NCBI GenBank assembly: GCA_028752905.1
Contig: JAQNBH010000002.1
Span: 26,953,932-27,017,931 of the forward strand
Reading direction: 5' to 3'
Source: Cladorhizidae sp. MBARI D1340-BT2
Taxonomy: Eukaryota; Porifera; Demospongiae; Poecilosclerida; Cladorhizidae
DNA: 64,000 bases
In this document: piece after piece, positions 51,299 through 63,678 of the stretch
Position numbering within the stretch: the stretch's first letter is position 1
How the letters are laid out: each line of letters opens with the position of its first letter
Notes under the pieces: model-generated
The model's input: the letters and a program-made list of their open reading frames with translations, nothing else
Told to the model about the DNA's origin: nothing
The model's database searches: none
Position numbers and translations under genes: made by a program

Positions 51299-54200
51299 AA
51301 CATGTTTAGCATCAAGTAAGAGTACAATTCATAACTGCCCTAATTAACAAGACCAAAGTCCCAGATTTTGTCAACTGATAGAGAAGGCCCTTATCTGCAA
51401 CATGTGAACAGATTATCAATAAATGTAGTGGTTTTCACTGGCAGGCCACCGCTTTGGCAACTGGAAAACGCCAGGAAAGATCCCAAACCTTACCACTTCA
51501 AATCACCATAACTTGCTAATACTTAGAGTACTCAAAATTTTGGCACGTACAAAAGACAGATAATTAGAAGGGCTATCCGGTGATATAAAAATTATCTTTT
51601 TTGGGTAAAGTGTAGGAAAGTTATGAGCTTGACGGCAAAAAAACAAGATTTTCGGGGGGAAAATGAGAAACATATAGACCAAATTAGGGCAAATATCAAG
51701 AACATGTTTAGCATCAAGTAAGAGTACAATTCATAACTGCCCTAATTAACAAGACCAAAGTCCCAGATTTTGTCAACTGATAGAGAAGGCACTTATCTGC
51801 AACATGTGAACAGATTATCAATAAATGTAGTGGTTTTTCACTGGCAGGCCACCGCTTTGGCAACTGGAAAACGCCAGGAAAAATCCCAAACCTTACCACT
51901 TCAAATCACCATAACTTGCTAATACTTAGAGTACTCAAAATTTTGGCACGTACAAAAGACAGATAATTAGAAGAGCTATCCGGTGATATAAAAATTATCT
52001 TTTTTGGGTAAAGTGTAGAAAAGTTATGAGCTTCACGGCAAAAAAACAAGATTTTCGGGGGGGAAATGAGAAACATATAGACCAAATTAGGGCAAATATC
52101 AAGAACATGTTTAGCATCAAGTAAGAGTACAATTCATAACTGCCCTAATTAACAAGACCAAAGTCCCAGATTTTGTCAACTGATAGAGAAGGCCCTTATC
52201 TGCAACATGTGAACAGATTATCAATAAATGTAGTGGTTTTCACTGGCAGGCCACCGCTTTGGCAACTGGAAAACGCCAGGAAAAATCCCAAACCTTACCA
52301 CTTCAAATCCCCATAACTTGCTAATACTTAGAGTACTCAACATTTTGGCACGTACAAAAGACAGATAATTAGAAGGGCTATTCGGTGATATAAAAATTAT
52401 CTTTTTTGGGTAAAGTGTAGAAAAGTTATGAGCTTCACGGCAAAAAAACAAGATTTTCGGGGGGGAAATGAGAAACATATAGACCAAATTAGGGCAAATA
52501 TCAAGAACATGTTTAGCATCAAGTAAGAGTACAATTCATAACTGCCCTAATTAACAAGACCAAAGTCCCAGATTTTGTCAACTGATAGAGAAGGCCCTTA
52601 TCTGCAACATGTGAACAGATTATCAATAAATGTAGTGGTTTTCACTGGCAGGCCACCGCTTTGGCAACTGGAAAACGCCAGGAAAGATCCCAAACCTTAC
52701 CACTTCAAATCACCATAACTTGCTAATACTTAGAGTACTCAAAATTTTGGCACGTACAAAAGACAGATAATTAGAAGAGCTATCCGGTGATATAAAAATT
52801 CTCTTTTTTGGGTAAAGTGTAGAAAAGTTATGAGCTTCACGGCAAAAAAACAAGATTTTCGGGGGGGAAATGAGAAACATATAGACCAAATTAGGGCAAA
52901 TATCAAGAACATGTTTAGCATCAAGTAAGAGTACAATTCATAACTGCCCTAATTAACAAGACCAAAGTCCCAGATTTTGTCAACTGATAGAGAAGGCCCT
53001 TATCTGCAACATGTGAACAGATTATCAATAAATGTAGTGGTTTTCACTGGCAGGCCACCGCTTTGGCAACTGGAAAACGCCAGGAAAAATCCCAAACCTT
53101 ACCACTTCAAATCCCCATAACTTGCTAATACTTAGAGTACTCAACATTTTGGCACGTACAAAAGACAGATAATTAGAAGGGCTATTCGGTGATATAAAAA
53201 TTATCTTTTTTGGGTAAAGTGTAGAAAAGTTATGAGCTTCACGGCAAAAAAACAAGATTTTCGGGGGGGAAATGAGAAACATATAGACCAAATTAGGGCA
53301 AATATCAAGAACATGTTTAGCATCAAGTAAGAGTACAATTCATAACTGCCCTAATTAACAAGACCAAAGTCCCAGATTTTGTCAACTGATAGAGAAGGCC
53401 CTTATCTGCAACATGTGAACAGATTATCAATAAATGTAGTGGTTTTCACTGGCAGGCCACCGCTTTGGCAACTGGAAAACGCCAGGAAAAATCCCAAACC
53501 TTACCACTTCAAATCCCCATAACTTGCTAATACTTAGAGTACTCAACATTTTGGCACGTACAAAAGACAGATAATTAGAAGGGCTATTCGGTGATATAAA
53601 AATTATCTTTTTTGGGTAAAGTGTAGAAAAGTTATGAGCTTCACGGCAAAAAAACAAGATTTTCGGGGGGGAAATGAGAAACATATAGACCAAATTAGGG
53701 CAAATATCAAGAACATGTTTAGCATCAAGTAAGAGTACAATTCATAACTGCCCTAATTAACAAGACCAAAGTCCCAGATTTTGTCAACTGATAGAGAAGG
53801 CCCTTATCTGCAACATGTGAACAGATTATCAATAAATGTAGTGGTTTTCACTGGCAGGCCACCGCTTTGGCAACTGGAAAACGCCAGGAAAGATCCCAAA
53901 CCTTACCACTTCAAATCACCATAACTTGCTAATACTTAGAGTACTCAAAATTTTGGCACGTACAAAAGACAGATAATTAGAAGGGCTATCCGGTGATATA
54001 AAAATTATCTTTTTTGGGTAAAGTGTAGGAAAGTTATGAGCTTGACGGCAAAAAAACAAGATTTTCGGGGGGAAAATGAGAAACATATAGACCAAATTAG
54101 GGCAAATATCAAGAACATGTTTAGCATCAAGTAAGAGTACAATTCATAACTGCCCTAATTAACAAGACCAAAGTCCCAGATTTTGTCAACTGATAGAGAA

Positions 54201-56929
54201 GGCACTTATCTGCAACATGTGAACAGATTATCAATAAATGTAGTGGTTTTTCACTGGCAGGCCACCGCTTTGGCAACTGGAAAACGCCAGGAAAAATCCC
54301 AAACCTTACCACTTCAAATCACCATAACTTGCTAATACTTAGAGTACTCAAAATTTTGGCACGTACAAAAGACAGATAATTAGAAGAGCTATCCGGTGAT
54401 ATAAAAATTATCTTTTTTGGGTAAAGTGTAGAAAAGTTATGAGCTTCACGGCAAAAAAACAAGATTTTCGGGGGGGAAATGAGAAACATATAGACCAAAT
54501 TAGGGCAAATATCAAGAACATGTTTAGCATCAAGTAAGAGTACAATTCATAACTGCCCTAATTAACAAGACCAAAGTCCCAGATTTTGTCAACTGATAGA
54601 GAAGGCCCTTATCTGCAACATGTGAACAGATTATCAATAAATGTAGTGGTTTTCACTGGCAGGCCACCGCTTTGGCAACTGGAAAACGCCAGGAAAAATC
54701 CCAAACCTTACCACTTCAAATCATCATAACTTGCTAATACTTAGAGTACTCAAAATGTTGGCACGTACAAAAGACAGATAATTAGAAGGGCTATTCGGTG
54801 ATATAAAAATTATCTTTTTTGGGTAAAGTGTAGAAAAGTTATGAGCTTCACGGCAAAAAAACAAGATTTTCGGGGGGGAAATGAGAAACATATAGACCAA
54901 ATTAGGGCAAATATCAAGAACATGTTTAGCATCAAGTAAGAGTACAATTCATAACTGCCCTAATTAACAAGACCAAAGTCCCAGATTTTGTCAACTGATA
55001 GAGAAGGCCCTTATCTGCAACATGTGAACAGATTATCAATAAATGTAGTGGTTTTCACTGGCAGGCCACCGCTTTGGCAACTGGAAAACGCCAGGAAAGA
55101 TCCCAAACCTTACCACTTCAAATCACCATAACTTGCTAATACTTAGAGTACTCAAAATTTTGGCACGTACAAAAGACAGATAATTAGAAGGGCTATCCGG
55201 TGATATAAAAATTATCTTTTTTGGGTAAAGTGTAGGAAAGTTATGAGCTTGACGGCAAAAAAACAAGATTTTCGGGGGGAAAATGAGAAACATATAGACC
55301 AAATTAGGGCAAATATCAAGAACATGTTTAGCATCAAGTAAGAGTACAATTCATAACTGCCCTAATTAACAAGACCAAAGTCCCAGATTTTGTCAACTGA
55401 TAGAGAAGGCACTTATCTGCAACATGTGAACAGATTATCAATAAATGTAGTGGTTTTTCACTGGCAGGCCACCGCTTTGGCAACTGGAAAACGCCAGGAA
55501 AAATCCCAAACCTTACCACTTCAAATCACCATAACTTGCTAATACTTAGAGTACTCAAAATTTTGGCACGTACAAAAGACAGATAATTAGAAGAGCTATC
55601 CGGTGATATAAAAATTATCTTTTTTGGGTAAAGTGTAGAAAAGTTATGAGCTTCACGGCAAAAAAACAAGATTTTCGGGGGGGAAATGAGAAACATATAG
55701 ACCAAATTAGGGCAAATATCAAGAACATGTTTAGCATCAAGTAAGAGTACAATTCATAACTGCCCTAATTAACAAGACCAAAGTCCCAGATTTTGTCAAC
55801 TGATAGAGAAGGCCCTTATCTGCAACATGTGAACAGATTATCAATAAATGTAGTGGTTTTCACTGGCAGGCCACCGCTTTGGCAACTGGAAAACGCCAGG
55901 AAAAATCCCAAACCTTACCACTTCAAATCCCCATAACTTGCTAATACTTAGAGTACTCAACATTTTGGCACGTACAAAAGACAGATAATTAGAAGGGCTA
56001 TTCGGTGATATAAAAATTATCTTTTTTGGGTAAAGTGTAGAAAAGTTATGAGCTTCACGGCAAAAAAACAAGATTTTCGGGGGGGAAATGAGAAACATAT
56101 AGACCAAATTAGGGCAAATATCAAGAACATGTTTAGCATCAAGTAAGAGTACAATTCATAACTGCCCTAATTAACAAGACCAAAGTCCCAGATTTTGTCA
56201 ACTGATAGAGAAGGCCCTTATCTGCAACATGTGAACAGATTATCAATAAATGTAGTGGTTTTCACTGGCAGGCCACCGCTTTGGCAACTGGAAAACGCCA
56301 GGAAAGATCCCAAACCTTACCACTTCAAATCACCATAACTTGCTAATACTTAGAGTACTCAAAATTTTGGCACGTACAAAAGACAGATAATTAGAAGAGC
56401 TATCCGGTGATATAAAAATTCTCTTTTTTGGGTAAAGTGTAGAAAAGTTATGAGCTTCACGGCAAAAAAACAAGATTTTCGGGGGGGAAATGAGAAACAT
56501 ATAGACCAAATTAGGGCAAATATCAAGAACATGTTTAGCATCAAGTAAGAGTACAATTCATAACTGCCCTAATTAACAAGACCAAAGTCCCAGATTTTGT
56601 CAACTGATAGAGAAGGCCCTTATCTGCAACATGTGAACAGATTATCAATAAATGTAGTGGTTTTCACTGGCAGGCCACCGCTTTGGCAACTGGAAAACGC
56701 CAGGAAAAATCCCAAACCTTACCACTTCAAATCACCATAACTTGCTAATACTTAGAGTACTTAAAATTTTGGCACGTACAAAAGACAGATAATTAGAAGA
56801 GCTATCCGGTGATATAAAAATTATCTTTTTTGGGTAAAGTGTAGAAAAGTTATGAGCTTCACGGCAAAAAAACAAGATTTTCGGGGGGAAAATGAGAAAC
56901 ATATAGACCAAATTAGGGCAAATATCAAG
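49689..56929. repeat. Run of 18 monomers without a module
   Basis: Starts 49689 G, 50092 F, 50494 E, 50897 H4, 51299 F, 51701 E, 52104 G4, 52506 J, 52908 G4, 53310 G4, 53712 F, 54114 E, 54517 H4, 54919 F, 55321 E, 55724 G4, 56126 J and 56528 I'. Adjacent G4 units at 52908 and 53310 look identical, a very recent single-monomer duplication. Confidence 0.95.
50092..56527. repeat. 3620 bp nine-monomer higher-order repeat
   Basis: F-E-H4-F-E-G4-J at 50092-52907 recurs at 53712-56527, each start offset by 3620 bp. The first copy ends with two further G4 monomers; the second goes to I' and a module. Confidence 0.9.
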
Positions 56930-59045
56930 ATAGAGAACACATAATGAAACCTATCATTCGAATCATATCAAGTCCATTACAGTAAAGTGTGCAGAATATT
57001 ATGGATGTTTGATATCAACAGAGAGCACAGAGAGAGACCTATCTTAATAGCTATATATCAAGTTTATTCAGTGAAGTGTGGAGAATCTATTTAGCATCAA
57101 GAGAGAGCAGAGAGAAACCTATCTTGTGATTCTATCAAGTCCATTACTGTGAAGTATGCGGAATATACGGATGTTTGGTATCAAGAGAGAGAACAGAGAG
57201 AGGCCTACCTTTAGAGCTATATATCAAGTCTATTCAGTGAAGTGTGGAGAATCTATGAAGCTAACATGTTTAGCTCAAGATAGAGAACACTGAGAGATAC
57301 CTATCTTGCAAGTCCATTACAGTGAAGTGTGCAGAATATATGGATGTTTGGTATCAAGAGAGAGCACTTGGAGAGTCCTATCTTAATAGCTGTATAACAA
57401 GTCTATTCAGTGAAGTGTGGATAATCTACGAAGCTAACATGTTTAGCATCAAGTAAGAGTACAATTCATAACTGCCCTAATTAACAAGACCAAAGTCCCA
57501 GATTTTGTCAACTGATAGAGAAGGCCCTTATCTGCAACATGTGAACAGATTATCAATAAATGTAGTGGTTTTTCACTGGCAGGCCACCGCTTTGGCAACT
57601 GGAAAACGCCAGGAAAAATCCCAAACCTTACCACTTCAAATCCCCATAACTTGCTAATACTTAGAGTACTCAACATTTTGGCACGTACAAAAGACAGATA
57701 ATTAGAAGGGCTATTCGGTGATATAAAAATTATCTTTTTTGGGTAAAGTGTAGAAAAGTTATGAGCTTCACGGCAAAAAAACAAGATTTTCGGGGGGGAA
57801 ATGAGAAACATATAGACCAAATTAGGGCAAATATCAAGAACATGTTTAGCATCAAGTAAGAGTACAATTCATAACTGCCCTAATTAACAAGACCAAAGTC
57901 CCAGATTTTGTCAACTGATAGAGAAGGCCCTTATCTGCAACATGTGAACAGATTATCAATAAATGTAGTGGTTTTCACTGGCAGGCCACCGCTTTGGCAA
58001 CTGGAAAACGCCAGGAAAGATCCCAAACCTTACCACTTCAAATCACCATAACTTGCTAATACTTAGAGTACTCAAAATTTTGGCACGTACAAAAGACAGA
58101 TAATTAGAAGGGCTATCCGGTGATATAAAAATTATCTTTTTTGGGTAAAGTGTAGGAAAGTTATGAGCTTGACGGCAAAAAAACAAGATTTTCGGGGGGA
58201 AAATGAGAAACATATAGACCAAATTAGGGCAAATATCAAGAACATGTTTAGCATCAAGTAAGAGTACAATTCATAACTGCCCTAATTAACAAGACCAAAG
58301 TCCCAGATTTTGTCAACTGATAGAGAAGGCACTTATCTGCAACATGTGAACAGATTATCAATAAATGTAGTGGTTTTTCACTGGCAGGCCACCGCTTTGG
58401 CAACTGGAAAACGCCAGGAAAAATCCCAAACCTTACCACTTCAAATCACCATAACTTGCTAATACTTAGAGTACTCAAAATTTTGGCACGTACAAAAGAC
58501 AGATAATTAGAAGAGCTATCCGGTGATATAAAAATTATCTTTTTTGGGTAAAGTGTAGAAAAGTTATGAGCTTCACGGCAAAAAAACAAGATTTTCGGGG
58601 GGGAAATGAGAAACATATAGACCAAATTAGGGCAAATATCAAGAACATGTTTAGCATCAAGTAAGAGTACAATTCATAACTGCCCTAATTAACAAGACCA
58701 AAGTCCCAGATTTTGTCAACTGATAGAGAAGGCCCTTATCTGCAACATGTGAACAGATTATCAATAAATGTAGTGGTTTTCACTGGCAGGCCACCGCTTT
58801 GGCAACTGGAAAACGCCAGGAAAAATCCCAAACCTTACCACTTCAAATCATCATAACTTGCTAATACTTAGAGTACTCAAAATGTTGGCACGTACAAAAG
58901 ACAGATAATTAGAAGGGCTATTCGGTGATATAAAAATTATCTTTTTTGGGTAAAGTGTAGAAAAGTTATGAGCTTCACGGCAAAAAAACAAGATTTTCGG
59001 GGGGAAAATGAGAAACATATAGACCAAATTAGGGCAAATATCAAG
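55321..59045. repeat. 3725 bp duplicated block, second copy
   Basis: E-G4-J-I'-module-G-F-E-H4, matching 47574-51298. It partly overlaps the nine-monomer repeat, so duplications are layered. Confidence 0.88.
56930..57435. repeat. 506 bp P/Q module 22, beta type
   Basis: Markers aaagtgtgc and tagctgtata; paired with module 21 at offset 7747. Confidence 0.95.
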
Positions 59046-59447
59046 AACATGTTTAGCATCAAGTAAGAGTACAATTCATAACTGCCCTAATTAACAAGAC
59101 CAAAGTCCCAGATTTTGTCAACTGATAGAGAAGGCCCTTATCTGCAACATGTGAACAGATTATCAATAAATGTAGTGGTTTTCACTGGCAGGCCACCGCT
59201 TTGGCAACTGGAAAACGCCAGGAAAGATCCCAAACCTTACCACTTCAAATCACCATAACTTGCTAATACTTAGAGTACTTAAAATTTTGGCACGTACAAA
59301 AGACAGATAATTAGAAGAGCTATCCGGTGATATAAAAATTATCTTTTTTGGGTAAAGTGTAGAAAAGTTATGAGCTTCACGGCAAAAAAACAAGATTTTC
59401 GGGGGGAAAATGAGAAACATATAGACCAAATTAGGGCAAATATCAAG
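57436..59447. repeat. Run of 5 monomers, G-F-E-H4-I
   Basis: Starts 57436 G, 57839 F, 58241 E, 58644 H4 (G6) and 59046 I. Confidence 0.95.
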
Positions 59448-59953
59448 ATAGAGAACACATAATGAAACCTATCATTCGAATCATATCAAGTCCATTACAG
59501 TAAAGTGTGCAGAATATTATGGATGTTTGATATCAACAGAGAGCACAGAGAGAGACCTATCTTAATAGCTATATATCAAGTTTATTCAGTGAAGTGTGGA
59601 GAATCTATTTAGCATCAAGAGAGAGCAGAGAGAAACCTATCTTGTGATTCTATCAAGTCCATTACTGTGAAGTATGCGGAATATACGGATGTTTGGTATC
59701 AAGAGAGAGAACAGAGAGAGGCCTACCTTTAGAGCTATATATCAAGTCTATTCAGTGAAGTGTGGAGAATCTATGAAGCTAACATGTTTAGCTCAAGATA
59801 GAGAACACTGAGAGATACCTATCTTGCAAGTCCATTACAGTGAAGTGTGCAGAATATATGGATGTTTGGTATCAAGAGAGAGCACTTGGAGAGTCCTATC
59901 TTAATAGCTGTATAACAAGTCTATTCAGTGAAGTGTGGATAATCTACGAAGCT
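59448..59953. repeat. 506 bp P/Q module 23, beta type
   Basis: Markers aaagtgtgc and tagctgtata. Confidence 0.95.
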
Positions 59954-62367
59954 AACATGTTTAGCATCAAGTAAGAGTACAATTCATAACTGCCCTAATT
60001 AACAAGACCAAAGTCCCAGATTTTGTCAACTGATAGAGAAGGCCCTTATCTGCAACATGTGAACAGATTATCAATAAATGTAGTGGTTTTTCACTGGCAG
60101 GCCACCGCTTTGGCAACTGGAAAACGCCAGGAAAAATCCCAAACCTTACCACTTCAAATCCCCATAACTTGCTAATACTTAGAGTACTCAACATTTTGGC
60201 ACGTACAAAAGACAGATAATTAGAAGGGCTATTCGGTGATATAAAAATTATCTTTTTTGGGTAAAGTGTAGAAAAGTTATGAGCTTCACGGCAAAAAAAC
60301 AAGATTTTCGGGGGGGAAATGAGAAACATATAGACCAAATTAGGGCAAATATCAAGAACATGTTTAGCATCAAGTAAGAGTACAATTCATAACTGCCCTA
60401 ATTAACAAGACCAAAGTCCCAGATTTTGTCAACTGATAGAGAAGGCCCTTATCTGCAACATGTGAACAGATTATCAATAAATGTAGTGGTTTTCACTGGC
60501 AGGCCACCGCTTTGGCAACTGGAAAACGCCAGGAAAGATCCCAAACCTTACCACTTCAAATCACCATAACTTGCTAATACTTAGAGTACTCAAAATTTTG
60601 GCACGTACAAAAGACAGATAATTAGAAGGGCTATCCGGTGATATAAAAATTATCTTTTTTGGGTAAAGTGTAGGAAAGTTATGAGCTTGACGGCAAAAAA
60701 ACAAGATTTTCGGGGGGAAAATGAGAAACATATAGACCAAATTAGGGCAAATATCAAGAACATGTTTAGCATCAAGTAAGAGTACAATTCATAACTGCCC
60801 TAATTAACAAGACCAAAGTCCCAGATTTTGTCAACTGATAGAGAAGGCACTTATCTGCAACATGTGAACAGATTATCAATAAATGTAGTGGTTTTTCACT
60901 GGCAGGCCACCGCTTTGGCAACTGGAAAACGCCAGGAAAAATCCCAAACCTTACCACTTCAAATCACCATAACTTGCTAATACTTAGAGTACTCAAAATT
61001 TTGGCACGTACAAAAGACAGATAATTAGAAGAGCTATCCGGTGATATAAAAATTATCTTTTTTGGGTAAAGTGTAGAAAAGTTATGAGCTTCACGGCAAA
61101 AAAACAAGATTTTCGGGGGGGAAATGAGAAACATATAGACCAAATTAGGGCAAATATCAAGAACATGTTTAGCATCAAGTAAGAGTACAATTCATAACTG
61201 CCCTAATTAACAAGACCAAAGTCCCAGATTTTGTCAACTGATAGAGAAGGCCCTTATCTGCAACATGTGAACAGATTATCAATAAATGTAGTGGTTTTCA
61301 CTGGCAGGCCACCGCTTTGGCAACTGGAAAACGCCAGGAAAAATCCCAAACCTTACCACTTCAAATCCCCATAACTTGCTAATACTTAGAGTACTCAACA
61401 TTTTGGCACGTACAAAAGACAGATAATTAGAAGGGCTATTCGGTGATATAAAAATTATCTTTTTGGGGTAAAGTGTAGAAAAGTTATGAGCTTCACGGCA
61501 AAAAAACAAGATTTTCGGGGGGGAAATGAGAAACATATAGACCAAATTAGGGCAAATATCAAGAACATGTTTAGCATCAAGTAAGAGTACAATTCATAAC
61601 TGCCCTAATTAACAAGACCAAAGTCCCAGATTTTGTCAACTGATAGAGAAGGCCCTTATCTGCAACATGTGAACAGATTATCAATAAATGTAGTGGTTTT
61701 CACTGGCAGGCCACCGCTTTGGCAACTGGAAAACGCCAGGAAAGATCCCAAACCTTACCACTTCAAATCACCATAACTTGCTAATACTTAGAGTACTCAA
61801 AATTTTGGCACGTACAAAAGACAGATAATTAGAAGAGCTATCCGGTGATATAAAAATTATCTTTTTTGGGTAAAGTGTAGAAAAGTTATGAGCTTCACGG
61901 CAAAAAAACAAGATTTTCGGGGGGGAAATGAGAAACATATAGACCAAATTAGGGCAAATATCAAGAACATGTTTAGCATCAAGTAAGAGTACAATTCATA
62001 ACTGCCCTAATTAACAAGACCAAAGTCCCAGATTTTGTCAACTGATAGAGAAGGCCCTTATCTGCAACATGTGAACAGATTATCAATAAATGTAGTGGTT
62101 TTCACTGGCAGGCCACCGCTTTGGCAACTGGAAAACGCCAGGAAAAATCCCAAACCTTACCACTTCAAATCACCATAACTTGCTAATACTTAGAGTACTT
62201 AAAATTTTGGCACGTACAAAAGACAGATAATTAGAAGAGCTATCCGGTGATATAAAAATTATCTTTTTTGGGTAAAGTGTAGAAAAGTTATGAGCTTCAC
62301 GGCAAAAAAACAAGATTTTCGGGGGGAAAATGAGAAACATATAGACCAAATTAGGGCAAATATCAAG
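59954..62367. repeat. Run of 6 monomers, G-F-E-G4-L-I'
   Basis: Starts 59954 G, 60357 F, 60759 E, 61162 G4 (with ttttggggtaaag, an A-class trait), 61564 L (G7) and 61966 I'. Confidence 0.95.
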
Positions 62368-62873
62368 ATAGAGAACACATAATGAAACCTATCATTCGAA
62401 TCATATCAAGTCCATTACAGTAAAGTGTGCAGAATATTATGGATGTTTGATATCAACAGAGAGCACAGAGAGAGACCTATCTTAATAGCTATATATCAAG
62501 TTTATTCAGTGAAGTGTGGAGAATCTATTTAGCATCAAGAGAGAGCAGAGAGAAACCTATCTTGTGATTCTATCAAGTCCATTACTGTGAAGTATGCGGA
62601 ATATACGGATGTTTGGTATCAAGAGAGAGAACAGAGAGAGGCCTACCTTTAGAGCTATATATCAAGTCTATTCAGTGAAGTGTGGAGAATCTATGAAGCT
62701 AACATGTTTAGCTCAAGATAGAGAACACTGAGAGATACCTATCTTGCAAGTCCATTACAGTGAAGTGTGCAGAATATATGGATGTTTGGTATCAAGAGAG
62801 AGCACTTGGAGAGTCCTATCTTAATAGCTGTATAACAAGTCTATTCAGTGAAGTGTGGATAATCTACGAAGCT
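62368..62873. repeat. 506 bp P/Q module 24, beta type
   Basis: Markers aaagtgtgc and tagctgtata. Confidence 0.95.
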
Positions 62874-63678
62874 AACATGTTTAGCATCAAGTAAGAGTAC
62901 AATTCATAACTGCCCTAATTAACAAGACCAAAGTCCCAGATTTTGTCAACTGATAGAGAAGGCCCTTATCTGCAACATGTGAACAGATTATCAATAAATG
63001 TAGTGGTTTTTCACTGGCAGGCCACCGCTTTGGCAACTGGAAAACGCCAGGAAAAATCCCAAACCTTACCACTTCAAATCATCATAACTTGCTAATACTT
63101 AGAGTACTCAAAATGTTGGCACGTACAAAAGACAGATAATTAGAAGGGCTATTCGGTGATATAAAAATTATCTTTTTTGGGTAAAGTGTAGAAAAGTTAT
63201 GAGCTTCACGGCAAAAAAACAAGATTTTCGGGGGGAAAATGAGAAACATATAGACCAAATTAGGGCAAATATCAAGAACATGTTTAGCATCAAGTAAGAG
63301 TACAATTCATAACTGCCCTAATTAACAAGACCAAAGTCCCAGATTTTGTCAACTGATAGAGAAGGCCCTTATCTGCAACATGTGAACAGATTATCAATAA
63401 ATGTAGTGGTTTTCACTGGCAGGCCACCGCTTTGGCAACTGGAAAACGCCAGGAAAGATCCCAAACCTTACCACTTCAAATCACCATAACTTGCTAATAC
63501 TTAGAGTACTTAAAATTTTGGCACGTACAAAAGACAGATAATTAGAAGAGCTATCCGGTGATATAAAAATTATCTTTTTTGGGTAAAGTGTAGAAAAGTT
63601 ATGAGCTTCACGGCAAAAAAACAAGATTTTCGGGGGGAAAATGAGAAACATATAGACCAAATTAGGGCAAATATCAAG
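62874..63678. repeat. Two monomers, H-I
   Basis: Starts 62874 H and 63277 I. Confidence 0.95.
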
